Source: Pseudomonas frederiksbergensis
GTDB lineage: Bacteria; Pseudomonadota; Gammaproteobacteria; Pseudomonadales; Pseudomonadaceae
Length of the DNA: 64,000 nucleotides
Reading direction: 5' to 3'
Assembly: GCF_900105495.1 (NCBI RefSeq)
Contig: NZ_FNTF01000002.1
Coordinates: 409,501-473,500, forward strand
Within the stretch, counting starts at the first letter, position 1. Each line of letters starts with the position of its first letter. A program made the translations under genes and the position numbers. Below are positions 35,785 through 44,491 of the stretch, in pieces. Under the pieces are notes generated by a model. The model saw only the letters and a program-made list of their open reading frames with translations, ran no database searches and was not told the DNA's origin.

Positions 35785-37767
35785 ATGGCTGAGTCATCCG
35801 ACAACAACAATCAAAAGACTGCGGTAATGGTTATGAGTAAAGAGGATGCCTTCACACAGGCAGGGAAAACCGCGGTGTTGCAGAACATCCAGGGCACTTT
35901 GCAGTTCCTTCAGCGCTTCCCGCCCTTCAATCAAATGGAACACGCTCACCTGGCGTACCTGGTCGAGCAGTGCCAGCTGCGTTTTTATGCGCCCGGCGAG
36001 AGCATCCTCAAGCCCGCCGACGGCCCGGTCGAGCATTTCTACATCGTCAAGCAAGGCCGGGTCGTGGGAGAACGCCCGCATACGGCCAAGGGCGGCACCG
36101 AAACCACCTTTGAAATCACCACCGGCGAGTGTTTCCCCCTCGCCGCGCTGCTGGGTGAGCGCGCGACGCGCACCGAACATCTGGCCTCCGAAGACACCTT
36201 TTGCCTACAGCTGAACAAGCTGGCGTTCATCAAACTGTTCGCGCTTTCCAACGCATTTCGCGACTTTGCCCTACGCGGCGTGAGCAGCCTGCTGGATCAG
36301 GTCAACCAGCAAGTCCAGCAAAAAGCCGTGGAAACCCTCGGCACCCAGTACTCGCTCAACACCCGCCTGGGCGAATTGGCCATGCGTCATCCAGTGACCT
36401 GCAGCCCGACTACGCCACTGCGTGAAGCCGTGACCCTGATGCATGAGCAGCAGGTCGGCAGCATTGTGGTGGTCGACGAAGATAAAGCGCCGTTGGGGAT
36501 TTTCACCCTGCGCGACTTGCGTCATGTGGTGGCCGACGGCACTGACGATTTCAACGAAGCCATCGAGCGCCACATGACCCGGGCGCCGTTTTTCCTGTCG
36601 CCGGACCACAGCGCCTTCGATGCGGCAATTGCCATGACCGAACGGCACATCGCCCACGTTTGCCTCGTGAAAGATCATCGCCTGTGCGGCGTGGTTTCGG
36701 AACGTGATCTGTTTTCCCTGCAACGGGTCGATCTGGTGCATCTGGCGCGGACCATCCGCAGCGCCCAGAAAGTGGAAAACCTGGTCGCGATGCGCGGCGA
36801 AATCGGTCAACTGGTGGAGCGCATGCTGGCCCACGGCGCTTCTTCAACCCAGATCACGCACATCATCACCCTTCTCAACGACCACACTGTATGCCGGGTG
36901 ATCGAACTGACCCTCGCCGAGAAAGGCGACCCCGGCATTGCGTTCAGTTGGCTGTGCTTCGGTAGCGAAGGCCGCCGCGAACAGACGCTGCATACCGATC
37001 AGGACAACGGCATTCTGTTCGAAGCCCGGGACGCGGCCCACGCCGCCGAGATTCGCGGCAAATTGCTGCCCATTGCCCAACAGATCAACCAGAGCCTGGC
37101 GCTCTGCGGTTTCACCCTGTGCAAGGGCAACATCATGGCCGGCAACCCTGAGCTGTGCCTGTCCCGTGCCGAATGGTCCCGACGTTTTGCCGCGTTTATC
37201 CGCGAAGCCACACCGGAGAACCTGTTGGGTTCGAGCATTTATTTCGACTTGCGGGTGGTCTGGGGCGACGAGCAAGGCTGCGAGCAGCTGCGTCAGGGCA
37301 TTCTCGATCAGGTGAATGACAACCGCCTGTTCCAGCGAATGATGGCCGAGAACGCCCTGCGCAACCGTCCGCCCGTAGGACGTTTCCGTGAGTTCGTACT
37401 GGCTCGCAAGAATGGTGAGAAAGCCACCCTTGATTTGAAAGTCCAGGGACTGACGCCGTTTGTCGACGGTGCCCGACTGCTCGCCCTGGCCCATGGCATC
37501 GAGGTGAACAACACGCTGGAGCGCTTTCGCCAACTGGTGGACAAAGAAGTCATCGAACGGCTGGACGGTGCGGCGTACGAAGAGGCCTATCATTTCATCC
37601 AGCAAACCCGCATGCAGCAACATCAGCTACAGACTCGGGAGAACTTGCCCTACTCCAACCGGGTCGATCCGGACAGCCTCAATCATCTGGATCGACGGAT
37701 CCTGCGTGAATCCCTGCGCCAGGCCCAACGCCTGCAAAGCAGCCTGGCCTTGAGGTATCAGCTATGA
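35785..37767 (+). CDS. cNMP-binding / CBS-pair / DUF294 nucleotidyltransferase-like signalling protein
   Basis: 660 residues from ATG 35785 (AGGGG at 6-base spacing); ATG 35833 is a possible alternative. Domains in order: cyclic-nucleotide-binding-like (about 45-165), two CBS domains (about 205-255, HPVTCSPTTPLREA; and 270-320, APFFLSPDHSAF), then the DUF294 nucleotidyltransferase-like domain with GSEGRREQTL (393-402) and Asp405/Asp407 in HTDQDN, and a C-terminal substrate-binding helical domain. The GS...D-x-D pattern is that of GlnD-type nucleotidyltransferases. Such proteins often sit near acetate-uptake genes in Pseudomonas. Overlaps the exonuclease gene by 4 bases. Its target is unknown. 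Confidence 0.9.
   Translation: MAESSDNNNQKTAVMVMSKEDAFTQAGKTAVLQNIQGTLQFLQRFPPFNQMEHAHLAYLVEQCQLRFYAPGESILKPADGPVEHFYIVKQGRVVGERPHTAKGGTETTFEITTGECFPLAALLGERATRTEHLASEDTFCLQLNKLAFIKLFALSNAFRDFALRGVSSLLDQVNQQVQQKAVETLGTQYSLNTRLGELAMRHPVTCSPTTPLREAVTLMHEQQVGSIVVVDEDKAPLGIFTLRDLRHVVADGTDDFNEAIERHMTRAPFFLSPDHSAFDAAIAMTERHIAHVCLVKDHRLCGVVSERDLFSLQRVDLVHLARTIRSAQKVENLVAMRGEIGQLVERMLAHGASSTQITHIITLLNDHTVCRVIELTLAEKGDPGIAFSWLCFGSEGRREQTLHTDQDNGILFEARDAAHAAEIRGKLLPIAQQINQSLALCGFTLCKGNIMAGNPELCLSRAEWSRRFAAFIREATPENLLGSSIYFDLRVVWGDEQGCEQLRQGILDQVNDNRLFQRMMAENALRNRPPVGRFREFVLARKNGEKATLDLKVQGLTPFVDGARLLALAHGIEVNNTLERFRQLVDKEVIERLDGAAYEEAYHFIQQTRMQQHQLQTRENLPYSNRVDPDSLNHLDRRILRESLRQAQRLQSSLALRYQL
35803..35810 (+). 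promoter_or_regulatory. Candidate Hfq/Crc (CA) motif at the start of the DUF294 gene
   Basis: AACAACAA fits the AANAANAA pattern bound by Hfq with Crc in Pseudomonas, and sits 18 bases into the coding sequence. Such placement represses translation during growth on preferred carbon sources in known targets. An A-rich continuation (TCAAAAG) follows. Confidence 0.4.
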
Positions 37768-38471
37768 GCCTGTTTTCATGGCTGCGTCCGGCAGGTCCCA
37801 GCCTTCCCTGCGACCTTCAACAACGCCTGCAACGCTTGCCCTCGGCGGCAGAGCTGGGCGAATGCAGCCTGCGCGAACAACGCTGGGTGGTGCTCGACCT
37901 GGAAACCACCGGGTTGAACCTGAACAAGGATCGGGTGTTGTCCATCGGCGCGGTGGTGATCGAGGATGGGGCGATCGACTTCAGCCAGCAGTTCGAACGC
38001 ACGTTGCAATGCGCCGACATGAAGTTGGCGCCCAGTGTGTTGATCCATGGCCTGGGGCCAAGTGCGATTGCCGCGGGCAGTGATCCGGCTCAGGCCCTGG
38101 TCGAGTTCATGGAATTCGTCGGCGACAGCCCGGTGCTGGCGTTTCATGCGCCGTTCGATCAGCACATGCTCGGGCGCGCGCTGAAAGACCATCTGGGCTA
38201 CAAGTTGCAGCATCCGTTTCTGGATGTGGCTGATATCGCGCCGCTGCTTTGCCCTCAGGCGCACATTCGCGATGCCGGGCTGGATCAGTGGATCGACTGG
38301 TTCAAACTCGAAGTGTTCGAGCGCCACAATGCCAGTGCCGATGCGTTGGCCACCGCTGAGTTGGCGTTGATTTTGTTCAGTCGGGCGCGGCAGTTGCAGA
38401 TCCATAGCCCGTTGAATCTGCAGCAGCGGTTGAGTCAGTGGAAACGCAGACAGCGAGTGCCTTCCTTCTAA
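37764..38471 (+). CDS. DnaQ-like 3'-5' exonuclease (DEDDh family)
   Basis: 235 residues. Exo I motif with Asp45 and Glu47 in VVLDLETTGL, Exo II around LAFHAPFDQHML, and Exo III with HNASADALATAEL (His and Asp), the DEDDh arrangement. The start overlaps the preceding gene (ATGA), so the two proteins are made together. A nuclease coupled to a nucleotide-sensing protein is a recurrent Pseudomonas arrangement; the substrate is not known. Confidence 0.9.
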   Translation: MSLFSWLRPAGPSLPCDLQQRLQRLPSAAELGECSLREQRWVVLDLETTGLNLNKDRVLSIGAVVIEDGAIDFSQQFERTLQCADMKLAPSVLIHGLGPSAIAAGSDPAQALVEFMEFVGDSPVLAFHAPFDQHMLGRALKDHLGYKLQHPFLDVADIAPLLCPQAHIRDAGLDQWIDWFKLEVFERHNASADALATAELALILFSRARQLQIHSPLNLQQRLSQWKRRQRVPSF

Positions 38472-38495
38472 ATCTCTGGCGCCTGGTCCGGCGCC

Positions 38496-38586
38496 TTCGC
38501 GAGCAAGCCCGCTCCCACAAGGTTCTGTGTCGTTCACCCATTTCGCGAACGACTCAAAACCTGTGGGAGCGTGGCTTGCCCGCGAT
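38496..38586. repeat. REPIN between the exonuclease and the sigma factor gene
   Basis: Outward orientation: TTCGCGAGCAAGCCCGCTCC-CACA at the left, TGTGGGAGCGTGGCTTGCCC-GCGATG at the right. The inner part includes GTGTCGTTCAC, also found in the element at 49591. Confidence 0.88.
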
Positions 38587-38672
38587 GAACGATGACGCGG
38601 TTCAATTGAATACACGCCACTCAATCCAACCGACCAGCGCCAATTGCTTACCTCCCCCGCCTCTGCCACAAT

Positions 38673-38691
38673 CGCGAACAATTCTCGTTAC
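38673..38691 (+). promoter_or_regulatory. Candidate Fur box upstream of the fecI-like gene
   Basis: CGCGAACAATTCTCGTTAC resembles the Pseudomonas Fur site pattern (GATAATGATAATCATTATC; often seen as AATTCTCATT). It lies 28 bases before the sigma-factor start codon, where a bound Fur would block the promoter. The match is partial. Confidence 0.45.
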
Positions 38692-38718
38692 TTAACACTT
38701 CCCAATCGGTGATGCTGC

Positions 38719-39237
38719 GTGTCGTCAGTCCAAAGCCCTCAAAGTGAGCTCGTTGGTGCGTTGTATCGCGACCATCGCGGTTGGCTGTTGGCCTGGCTAC
38801 GACGCAATGTGGCCTGTCCGCAACGGGCTGAAGACCTGAGTCAGGACACTTTCGTGCGTTTGCTGGGTCGTGAAGAACTGAAGGCGCCACGCGAACCGCG
38901 CGCGTTTCTGGTGGCGATTGCCAAGGGGCTGCTGTTCGACTATTTCCGCCGCGCCGCGCTGGAACAGGCCTACCTCACCGAACTGATGCTGATCCCCACC
39001 GGTGAACAACCGTCGGTGGAGGAACAGCAACTGATACTCGAAGACCTCAAAACCATCGACCGCCTGCTCGGCAAGCTCTCAAGCAAGGCCCGGGCGGCGT
39101 TTCTCTATAACCGTCTCGATGGCCTCGGCCACGCCGAAATCGCCGAGCGCCTGGGCGTGTCGGTACCGCGGGTGCGCCAGTATCTGGCCCAGGGCATTCG
39201 TCAGTGCTACATCGCGCTGTACGGTGAGCCGGTATGA
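38719..39237 (+). CDS. FecI-type ECF sigma factor (iron starvation sigma)
   Basis: 172 residues from GTG 38719. Region 2 (LYRDHRGWLLAWLRRNVACP, then AEDLSQDTFVRLL) and region 4 (LDGLGHAEIAERLGVSVPRV) are clear. Such sigma factors are released by a FecR protein when a TonB receptor binds its siderophore and then transcribe the receptor gene. The order sigma, FecR, receptor here is the standard one. The stop overlaps the fecR start. Confidence 0.93.
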   Translation: MSSVQSPQSELVGALYRDHRGWLLAWLRRNVACPQRAEDLSQDTFVRLLGREELKAPREPRAFLVAIAKGLLFDYFRRAALEQAYLTELMLIPTGEQPSVEEQQLILEDLKTIDRLLGKLSSKARAAFLYNRLDGLGHAEIAERLGVSVPRVRQYLAQGIRQCYIALYGEPV

Positions 39238-40205
39238 GTCCGGTCAGTTCCAAACCCGTCTCGGCGCAGGTGCTGGATGCCGCGATTGCCTGGCAGTTGT
39301 CCCTGGACTCCGGCAACCCGGTGGAGCGCGAAGAGTTCGCCAAATGGCACGCCGCCCACGAAGAACATGCGCGGGCCTGGCGCCAACTGGGCATGCTCGA
39401 CCAGCGCTTCAGCGTTGCCAGCGGCCCGGCACGCACCGCGTTACTGCAATCGCGCGAAAGCATTCGCCGGCGCGTGCGCAAACTCGGCAGCGGCTTGGCC
39501 AGCATCGTCGCGGTGATCGGGTTGGCGTTGTTTGCCGGTGATCGTTATCTGCCGATCGACTATTGGCTGGCCGACCAGCGCACCGCCACCGGCGAACAAC
39601 GCACCCTGCGCCTGACCGATGGCACGCTGATCAACCTCAACACCCACAGTGCCGTGGATGTGCGTTTCGATGAAAAACAACGGCTGATCATCCTCCAGGA
39701 AGGGGAAATTCTCGTCGAAACCGGCCATGGCGACACCCGGCCGTTCATCGTCGAAACCCGCGAAGGCAGCATGCGCGCACTGGGAACAAGGTTCCTGGTC
39801 AAGCGTGAAGAACAAGGTACACGCCTGAGCGTGCTGAAATCAGCGGTGGCGGCTCACCCCGAGTCGAGCCCGGAAGAGCAGATTCTGCGTGAAGGCCAGC
39901 AAGTCCTGATGCGCAGCAATGGCCTCGGGCCGATCGTCGCGCTCACCCTCGGCGCCGATGCCTGGACCCGCGGCATGCTGGTGGTGGACAACACACGGCT
40001 GGAAGACCTGGTCCATGAACTCGGTCGTTATCGACGCGGGCATCTTGGCGTTGCGCCAGAAATCGCCGACCTGCGCATCACTGGCAGCTTCCCGCTGCAC
40101 GACACCGATCTGGCCCTGAGCGCCCTGCTGCCGACCCTGCCGGTGCAGATCGAACAGCACACGCCGTGGTGGGTGACGGTCGCGGCGAAGACTGACGCTA
40201 AATGA
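39234..40205 (+). CDS. FecR-type anti-sigma/sigma regulator
   Basis: 323 residues. A cytoplasmic N-terminus (about 1-80) with the DUF4880 WQLSLDSGNPVEREEFAKWH motif, one membrane helix (about 86-100, LASIVAVIGLALFAG) and a periplasmic FecR domain (GEQRTLRLTDGTLINLNTHS), then a C-terminal STN-like segment that contacts the receptor. Overlaps the sigma gene by 4 bases. Its TGA is shared with the first bases of a four-hairpin repeat. Confidence 0.93.
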   Translation: MSPVSSKPVSAQVLDAAIAWQLSLDSGNPVEREEFAKWHAAHEEHARAWRQLGMLDQRFSVASGPARTALLQSRESIRRRVRKLGSGLASIVAVIGLALFAGDRYLPIDYWLADQRTATGEQRTLRLTDGTLINLNTHSAVDVRFDEKQRLIILQEGEILVETGHGDTRPFIVETREGSMRALGTRFLVKREEQGTRLSVLKSAVAAHPESSPEEQILREGQQVLMRSNGLGPIVALTLGADAWTRGMLVVDNTRLEDLVHELGRYRRGHLGVAPEIADLRITGSFPLHDTDLALSALLPTLPVQIEQHTPWWVTVAAKTDAK

Positions 40206-40314
40206 TCGTTCCCACGCTCTGCGTGGGAATGCAGCCCGTGACGCTCCGCGTCACATGCCGAAGCGGACGCAGAGCGTCCATTGAGGCATTCCCGCGCAGA
40301 GCGTGGGAACGATC
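40204..40314. repeat. Four-hairpin GATC-ended repeat, copy B
   Basis: 111 bp from GATCGTTCCC to GGGAACGATC, with inner palindromes GACGCTCCGCGTC and GGACGCAGAGCGTCC. The first two bases (GA) belong to the TGA stop codon of the FecR gene, so the element begins exactly at the gene end. Confidence 0.92.
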
Positions 40315-40428
40315 CCCCCTTAGCGACTGGTTTACTGAATCGAAATTATTTTCAATCAGCCCTATCACTTTTGAATTCTCGTCCGGCACCTAGGCAATTG
40401 AGAAATATTTCCATTCAGGAGCCGCTGT

Positions 40429-42864
40429 ATGTCCCGCTCGCTAGACACCGTGTTGCGCCCCAGTTTGCTGGCGATTGCCATTGCCCTTAGTGCCCCTCTG
40501 GCCAGCAGTCAGCTGATGGCCGCTGAACAGGCATCCAGCGTTCGCGCCTACAACCTGCCAGCCGCGGCATTGGCCAACACTCTGAACCAGATCGCCAGCC
40601 AGGCGGGTCTGGCGCTGTCGTTGAATCCTTCACTGGCGGCAGGCAAGACCTCGGCACCGGTCAACGGCCAGTTCGACGCTGCCGGCGCCCTGCGCGAAGC
40701 CTTGCGCGGCACCGGTCTGCAACTGGAACAAAGCAGCACTGGCACCTTCAGCCTGGTGGCCGTGCCCGAGGGTGTGATGGCTCTGCCGGCGACCAGCGTG
40801 ATCGGCGCGGAAAACACCGAGAGCGCTTGGGGTCCAGTACAAGGCTACCTCGCAAAACGTACGGCAGCAGGGACTAAAACCGATACGGCGCTGGCGGAGG
40901 CACCGCGGTCAATTTCTGTTGCCACCCGTGAACAGATGCAAGACCGCGCCGTGCAAAACCTGGATGACGCAGTCCGTTACATGCCCGGCGTCGTAGCCAG
41001 CAGCTACGGCAGCGATAGCCGCGCCGAGTGGTTGAAGGTTCGTGGATTTGAGCCCACCCAATTCCTTGATGGACTGCCCCTGCCCAAGGGCACCTATGCC
41101 ATGCCGAAGATGGAAACCTGGGATCTGGAGCGTGTGGCATTGTTGCGTGGCCCGGCATCGTCGGTCTATGGCCAGACGCCTCCTGGTGGCTTGATCGATA
41201 TGGTCAGCCGCCGCCCCGAAGACATTGCCAGCAACGAAGTGCAATTGCAGATCGGCAGCTATCAGCGCAAGCAGATCAGCTTCGACAGCACCGGCCCCAT
41301 CGATGACGAAGGACGCTTTCTTTACCGTGTCAGCGGCGTGGTGCGAGACAGCAATACAGCCATCGAGCACAACGATGACAAGCGTTACAACATCGCTCCC
41401 AGCCTGACATGGAACATCGATCCCGATACCAAGCTGACGTTCCTGAGCCAGTTCAACCGTGACGACACAGGCATCACCAGCCAGTTCCTTCCTTTACAAG
41501 GCACCAAGCTTTCAACGCCTGCTGGCGAAGTGAAGTACCACAAGAATCTCGGTGATCCGGAGTGGGAGTTCTACGACAAGACCTATTACGCGTTGGGATA
41601 TGCTTTTGAGCACCGGATGAACGATGTCTGGCAGTTCCGTCAGAACCTGCGCTACACCAAGAGCGACCTGTCCTTCCAAGGCATTACCGCAGGCGGTTTT
41701 TATGGTTCGGTGAGTGACGACGGTACCCTCGCCCGAGGTGCCAACATCGTCAACGAAGACATCAGCCAGTTCGCCGTGGATAACAATTTCCAGGCGGATT
41801 TCGACACGGGTTCGATCAAGCACACCGTGTTGCTGGGCCTGGACCACCAGCGCGTCAACACCAATTACAAATGGCTGTATGGCAGCGCGCCGACCAGCAA
41901 TATCATCACCCCGATCTACGGCCAGGACTTCAGCAACGTCAGCTACACCGCGTTCAATGATTACAACCAGAAGACCCATGACACCGGCCTGTACTTCCAG
42001 GACCAGATGGCCCTGGATAACTGGCGCCTGACGTTGGGCGGCCGTCAGGACTGGCTGCACACCGACACGACCTTCTACAACATGAACAATGCCAAGGACA
42101 CCCGCGACGACACCGCCTTCACCGGCAACGCGGCGCTGAGCTATGTGTTCGATTCCGGCTTTACACCGTACATCTCCTACGCCGAATCCTTCCAGGCGGA
42201 AGCCGGCGGCGCCAATGGCGAGGCGTTCCGTCCAGGCACTGGCAAACAATATGAGATCGGTATCAAGTACCAGCCTCCGGGCAGCGACATGTTGTTCACC
42301 GCAGCGGCCTATGACCTGACCCGCAAGGACATCGTGCTCAGTGACACCCTGGGTGTATCTCGCCCTCTGGGTGAGGCCAACGTGCGCGGGTTCGAGTTGG
42401 AAGCTACCGGAAACGTCAACGAGAACTTGAAATTGACGGCCGCGTACACCTACGCCAACAGCAAGATGACTAAAGTCACCGACCCTCTGGATAAAAACCG
42501 CCCACTCCCACTGACCCCGGAAAACCAGGCTTCTGCATGGGCTGATTACACGTGGCATACCGGTGTTCTGGATGGTTTCGGAATCGGCTTCGGCGTGCGC
42601 TATATCGGCGAAACCGACAATATCGCCATCGGCAGCATGGGCTTCGTACGCGATCCATCAGACGGCCATAGCAGTTCCTACACCGTCTATGACGCGGCAG
42701 TCCATTACGACCTGGGCCGCCTGAACAACACGCTCAAGGGTGTGAGTCTCAGCGTCAATGCCAACAACGTATTCGACAAAGAATACATTTCGACCTGCGA
42801 CGGTTTTTACTGCTACTACGGCGACCGTCGCAACGTAATGGCCAGCGTCGGCTACAAGTGGTAA
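40429..42864 (+). CDS. TonB-dependent siderophore receptor with N-terminal signalling domain
   Basis: 811 residues. Signal peptide 1-32 (cleavage after LMAAEQ-type site), STN secretin/TonB short domain about 50-110 (YNLPAAALANTLNQIASQAG), plug domain from about 150 (QNLDDAVRYMPGVVAS; VRGFEPTQFLDGLPL), then the beta-barrel ending in YKW with a terminal aromatic residue. FecA/FoxA/FpvA-like: the STN domain signals to FecR and FecI upstream. The siderophore cannot be named from sequence alone; hydroxamate receptors of the ferrioxamine/ferrichrome type are most similar in style. Confidence 0.94.
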   Translation: MSRSLDTVLRPSLLAIAIALSAPLASSQLMAAEQASSVRAYNLPAAALANTLNQIASQAGLALSLNPSLAAGKTSAPVNGQFDAAGALREALRGTGLQLEQSSTGTFSLVAVPEGVMALPATSVIGAENTESAWGPVQGYLAKRTAAGTKTDTALAEAPRSISVATREQMQDRAVQNLDDAVRYMPGVVASSYGSDSRAEWLKVRGFEPTQFLDGLPLPKGTYAMPKMETWDLERVALLRGPASSVYGQTPPGGLIDMVSRRPEDIASNEVQLQIGSYQRKQISFDSTGPIDDEGRFLYRVSGVVRDSNTAIEHNDDKRYNIAPSLTWNIDPDTKLTFLSQFNRDDTGITSQFLPLQGTKLSTPAGEVKYHKNLGDPEWEFYDKTYYALGYAFEHRMNDVWQFRQNLRYTKSDLSFQGITAGGFYGSVSDDGTLARGANIVNEDISQFAVDNNFQADFDTGSIKHTVLLGLDHQRVNTNYKWLYGSAPTSNIITPIYGQDFSNVSYTAFNDYNQKTHDTGLYFQDQMALDNWRLTLGGRQDWLHTDTTFYNMNNAKDTRDDTAFTGNAALSYVFDSGFTPYISYAESFQAEAGGANGEAFRPGTGKQYEIGIKYQPPGSDMLFTAAAYDLTRKDIVLSDTLGVSRPLGEANVRGFELEATGNVNENLKLTAAYTYANSKMTKVTDPLDKNRPLPLTPENQASAWADYTWHTGVLDGFGIGFGVRYIGETDNIAIGSMGFVRDPSDGHSSSYTVYDAAVHYDLGRLNNTLKGVSLSVNANNVFDKEYISTCDGFYCYYGDRRNVMASVGYKW

Positions 42865-42890
42865 CGCCTTGATCTGACACACCTGATATC

Positions 42891-42922
42891 CAAGCCGTCC
42901 CTCGAGGACGGCTTTGGTATTT
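42891..42922 (+). terminator. Weak hairpin after the receptor gene
   Basis: AAGCCGTCC (42892-42900), loop CTCGA, GGACGGCTT (42906-42914), then TGGTATTT. The T tract is poor, so it probably lowers rather than stops transcription into the PepSY gene. Confidence 0.6.
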
Positions 42923-42936
42923 CTGAAGGCTATGAA

Positions 42937-44067
42937 ATGAAAAGCAAAACAATTCGCCGCTGGTCCTTCGTCCACACCTGGACCAGCCTGATCTGCACCG
43001 TGTTCCTGCTGATGCTCGCGCTGACCGGGCTGCCATTGATCTTCCATCACGAAATCGACCACTTGCTGGGCGATGCCGCTGAATTGAAGACGATGCCGGC
43101 GGACACCCCGCATCTGAATTTGCAGCAGTTGGTGCTGGCCGCTGAAAAACATCGCCCCGGCGAAGTGATGCAGTATTTCGGCTTCGACGAAGACGAGCCC
43201 AACGCCGTGATCACGATCATGGCGGCCACCGCGGGCACTGAGCCGAATTCTTCTCACACCTTCATGCTCGACGCCCGCACCGGTGAAGCGCTGGAAATGC
43301 CGTCGGCCAACGGCGGCTTCATGATGATCATGTTGCGTCTGCACGTGGACATGTTTGCCGGTCTGCCGGGCAAGTTGCTGCTGGCGTTCATGGGCATTCT
43401 GTTCGTGGTGGCGATTGTGTCCGGGACGGTGCTGTACCTGCCGTTCATGCGCCGATTGAAATTCGCCACCGTGCGCCAGGACAAATCCACGCGCCTGCGC
43501 TGGCTCGATCTGCATAACCTGATCGGCGTGGTGACCTTGACCTGGGCCTTGGTGGTCGGCGTCACCGGCGTCATCAGCGCTTGCGCCGACTTGCTGATTG
43601 CCGCGTGGCGCAACGACAGCTTGAGCGCGATGGTCGCGCCCTATCGCGACGCGCCGCCATTGACCCATTTGGCGCCAGCGACCCGCTTGCTCGACATCGC
43701 CAAGGAAGTCGCTCCGGGCATGCAGCCGGACTTCATTGCCTTTCCCGGCACACGCTTCTCCAGCGAACACCATTACGCGGTGTTCATGAAAGGCAGCACT
43801 CACCTGACCTCGCACCTGCTGACACCAGTGCTGATCGACGCCAGCACCCTGCAAGTCACCGCCGTGGCTGAACGCCCGTGGTACATGGACGCCATGGGCA
43901 TGTCCCAGCCGCTGCACTTCGGTGATTACGGCGGCATGCCGATGAAAATCCTCTGGGCGACGTTGGATGGGCTGACCATCGTCGTGCTCGGCAGCGGCGT
44001 TTATCTTTGGGTGGTGCGGCGCAAGGCGGTGAAACCGGTGCTCGAAAACGCGGAGAGTGCAGCATGA
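42937..44067 (+). CDS. PepSY-associated transmembrane protein (putative siderophore/iron reductase)
   Basis: 376 residues. Four membrane helices are visible: 13-36 (SLICTVFLLMLALTGLPLIF), about 148-170, about 190-215 (LIGVVTLTWALVVGVTGVIS) and about 345-365. Between them are PepSY-type periplasmic regions. Members near TonB receptors (FoxB/PiuB type) act in reductive release of iron from siderophores at the inner membrane. Conserved His residues (HTW near 13; LHVDMF; LHNLIG) could bind haem. Its end overlaps the next small gene. Confidence 0.88.
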   Translation: MKSKTIRRWSFVHTWTSLICTVFLLMLALTGLPLIFHHEIDHLLGDAAELKTMPADTPHLNLQQLVLAAEKHRPGEVMQYFGFDEDEPNAVITIMAATAGTEPNSSHTFMLDARTGEALEMPSANGGFMMIMLRLHVDMFAGLPGKLLLAFMGILFVVAIVSGTVLYLPFMRRLKFATVRQDKSTRLRWLDLHNLIGVVTLTWALVVGVTGVISACADLLIAAWRNDSLSAMVAPYRDAPPLTHLAPATRLLDIAKEVAPGMQPDFIAFPGTRFSSEHHYAVFMKGSTHLTSHLLTPVLIDASTLQVTAVAERPWYMDAMGMSQPLHFGDYGGMPMKILWATLDGLTIVVLGSGVYLWVVRRKAVKPVLENAESAA

Positions 44068-44243
44068 GGCCGCGGCAGTCGAATTTCTGGAAAGTCTTCT
44101 CCACCCCGACAGTCATCGCCCTGCTCAGCGCGGCGGGGTTGTTTTCCGCGTTGCTGGGCGATGGCGTGTGGGACGCCTTGAGCTGGCTTGGACTGGGCAT
44201 TCCCGCCATCCTCGCCCTGCGCGGCCTGCTGCAACGCCGCTAA
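44064..44243 (+). CDS. 59-residue membrane protein following the PepSY gene
   Basis: From ATG 44064, overlapping the PepSY stop (ATGA). Basic N-terminus (MRPRQSNFWKVF) and two hydrophobic helices (TPTVIALLSAAGLFSALLG and ALSWLGLGIPAILALRGLL). Translational coupling implies it works with the PepSY protein, perhaps as a subunit. No family name is known to me. Confidence 0.78.
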   Translation: MRPRQSNFWKVFSTPTVIALLSAAGLFSALLGDGVWDALSWLGLGIPAILALRGLLQRR

Positions 44244-44265
44244 CCCAAATCGATCGGCGAACTCC

Positions 44266-44413
44266 TGTAGCAGCTGTCGAGCAGCGCGAGGCTGCGTCCG
44301 GCTGCGTAGCGGCCGCAGTCCGGCAAACGCGATTTGTCTGAAACAACTCGGCCGCAGGATGCACGACTGCTGCGCAGCCGGACGCAGCCTCGCGCTGCTC
44401 GGCAGCTGCTACA
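44266..44413. repeat. 148-bp palindromic repeat, 'tgtagcagctg' family
   Basis: TGTAGCAGCTG...GAGCAGCGCGAGGCTGCGTC at the left pairs with GACGCAGCCTCGCGCTGCTC...CAGCTGCTACA at the right, over a roughly 37-base arm. A different family from the REPINs with the GTGGGAGC core; only one copy is in this window. Confidence 0.85.
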
Positions 44414-44491
44414 GAGTTAAATGCGCCAACCGTTTGAGCTCCCGGATCCACGCGCTATGCTGCCCAGCACTGCCCACTCCGAGATGCTGCC

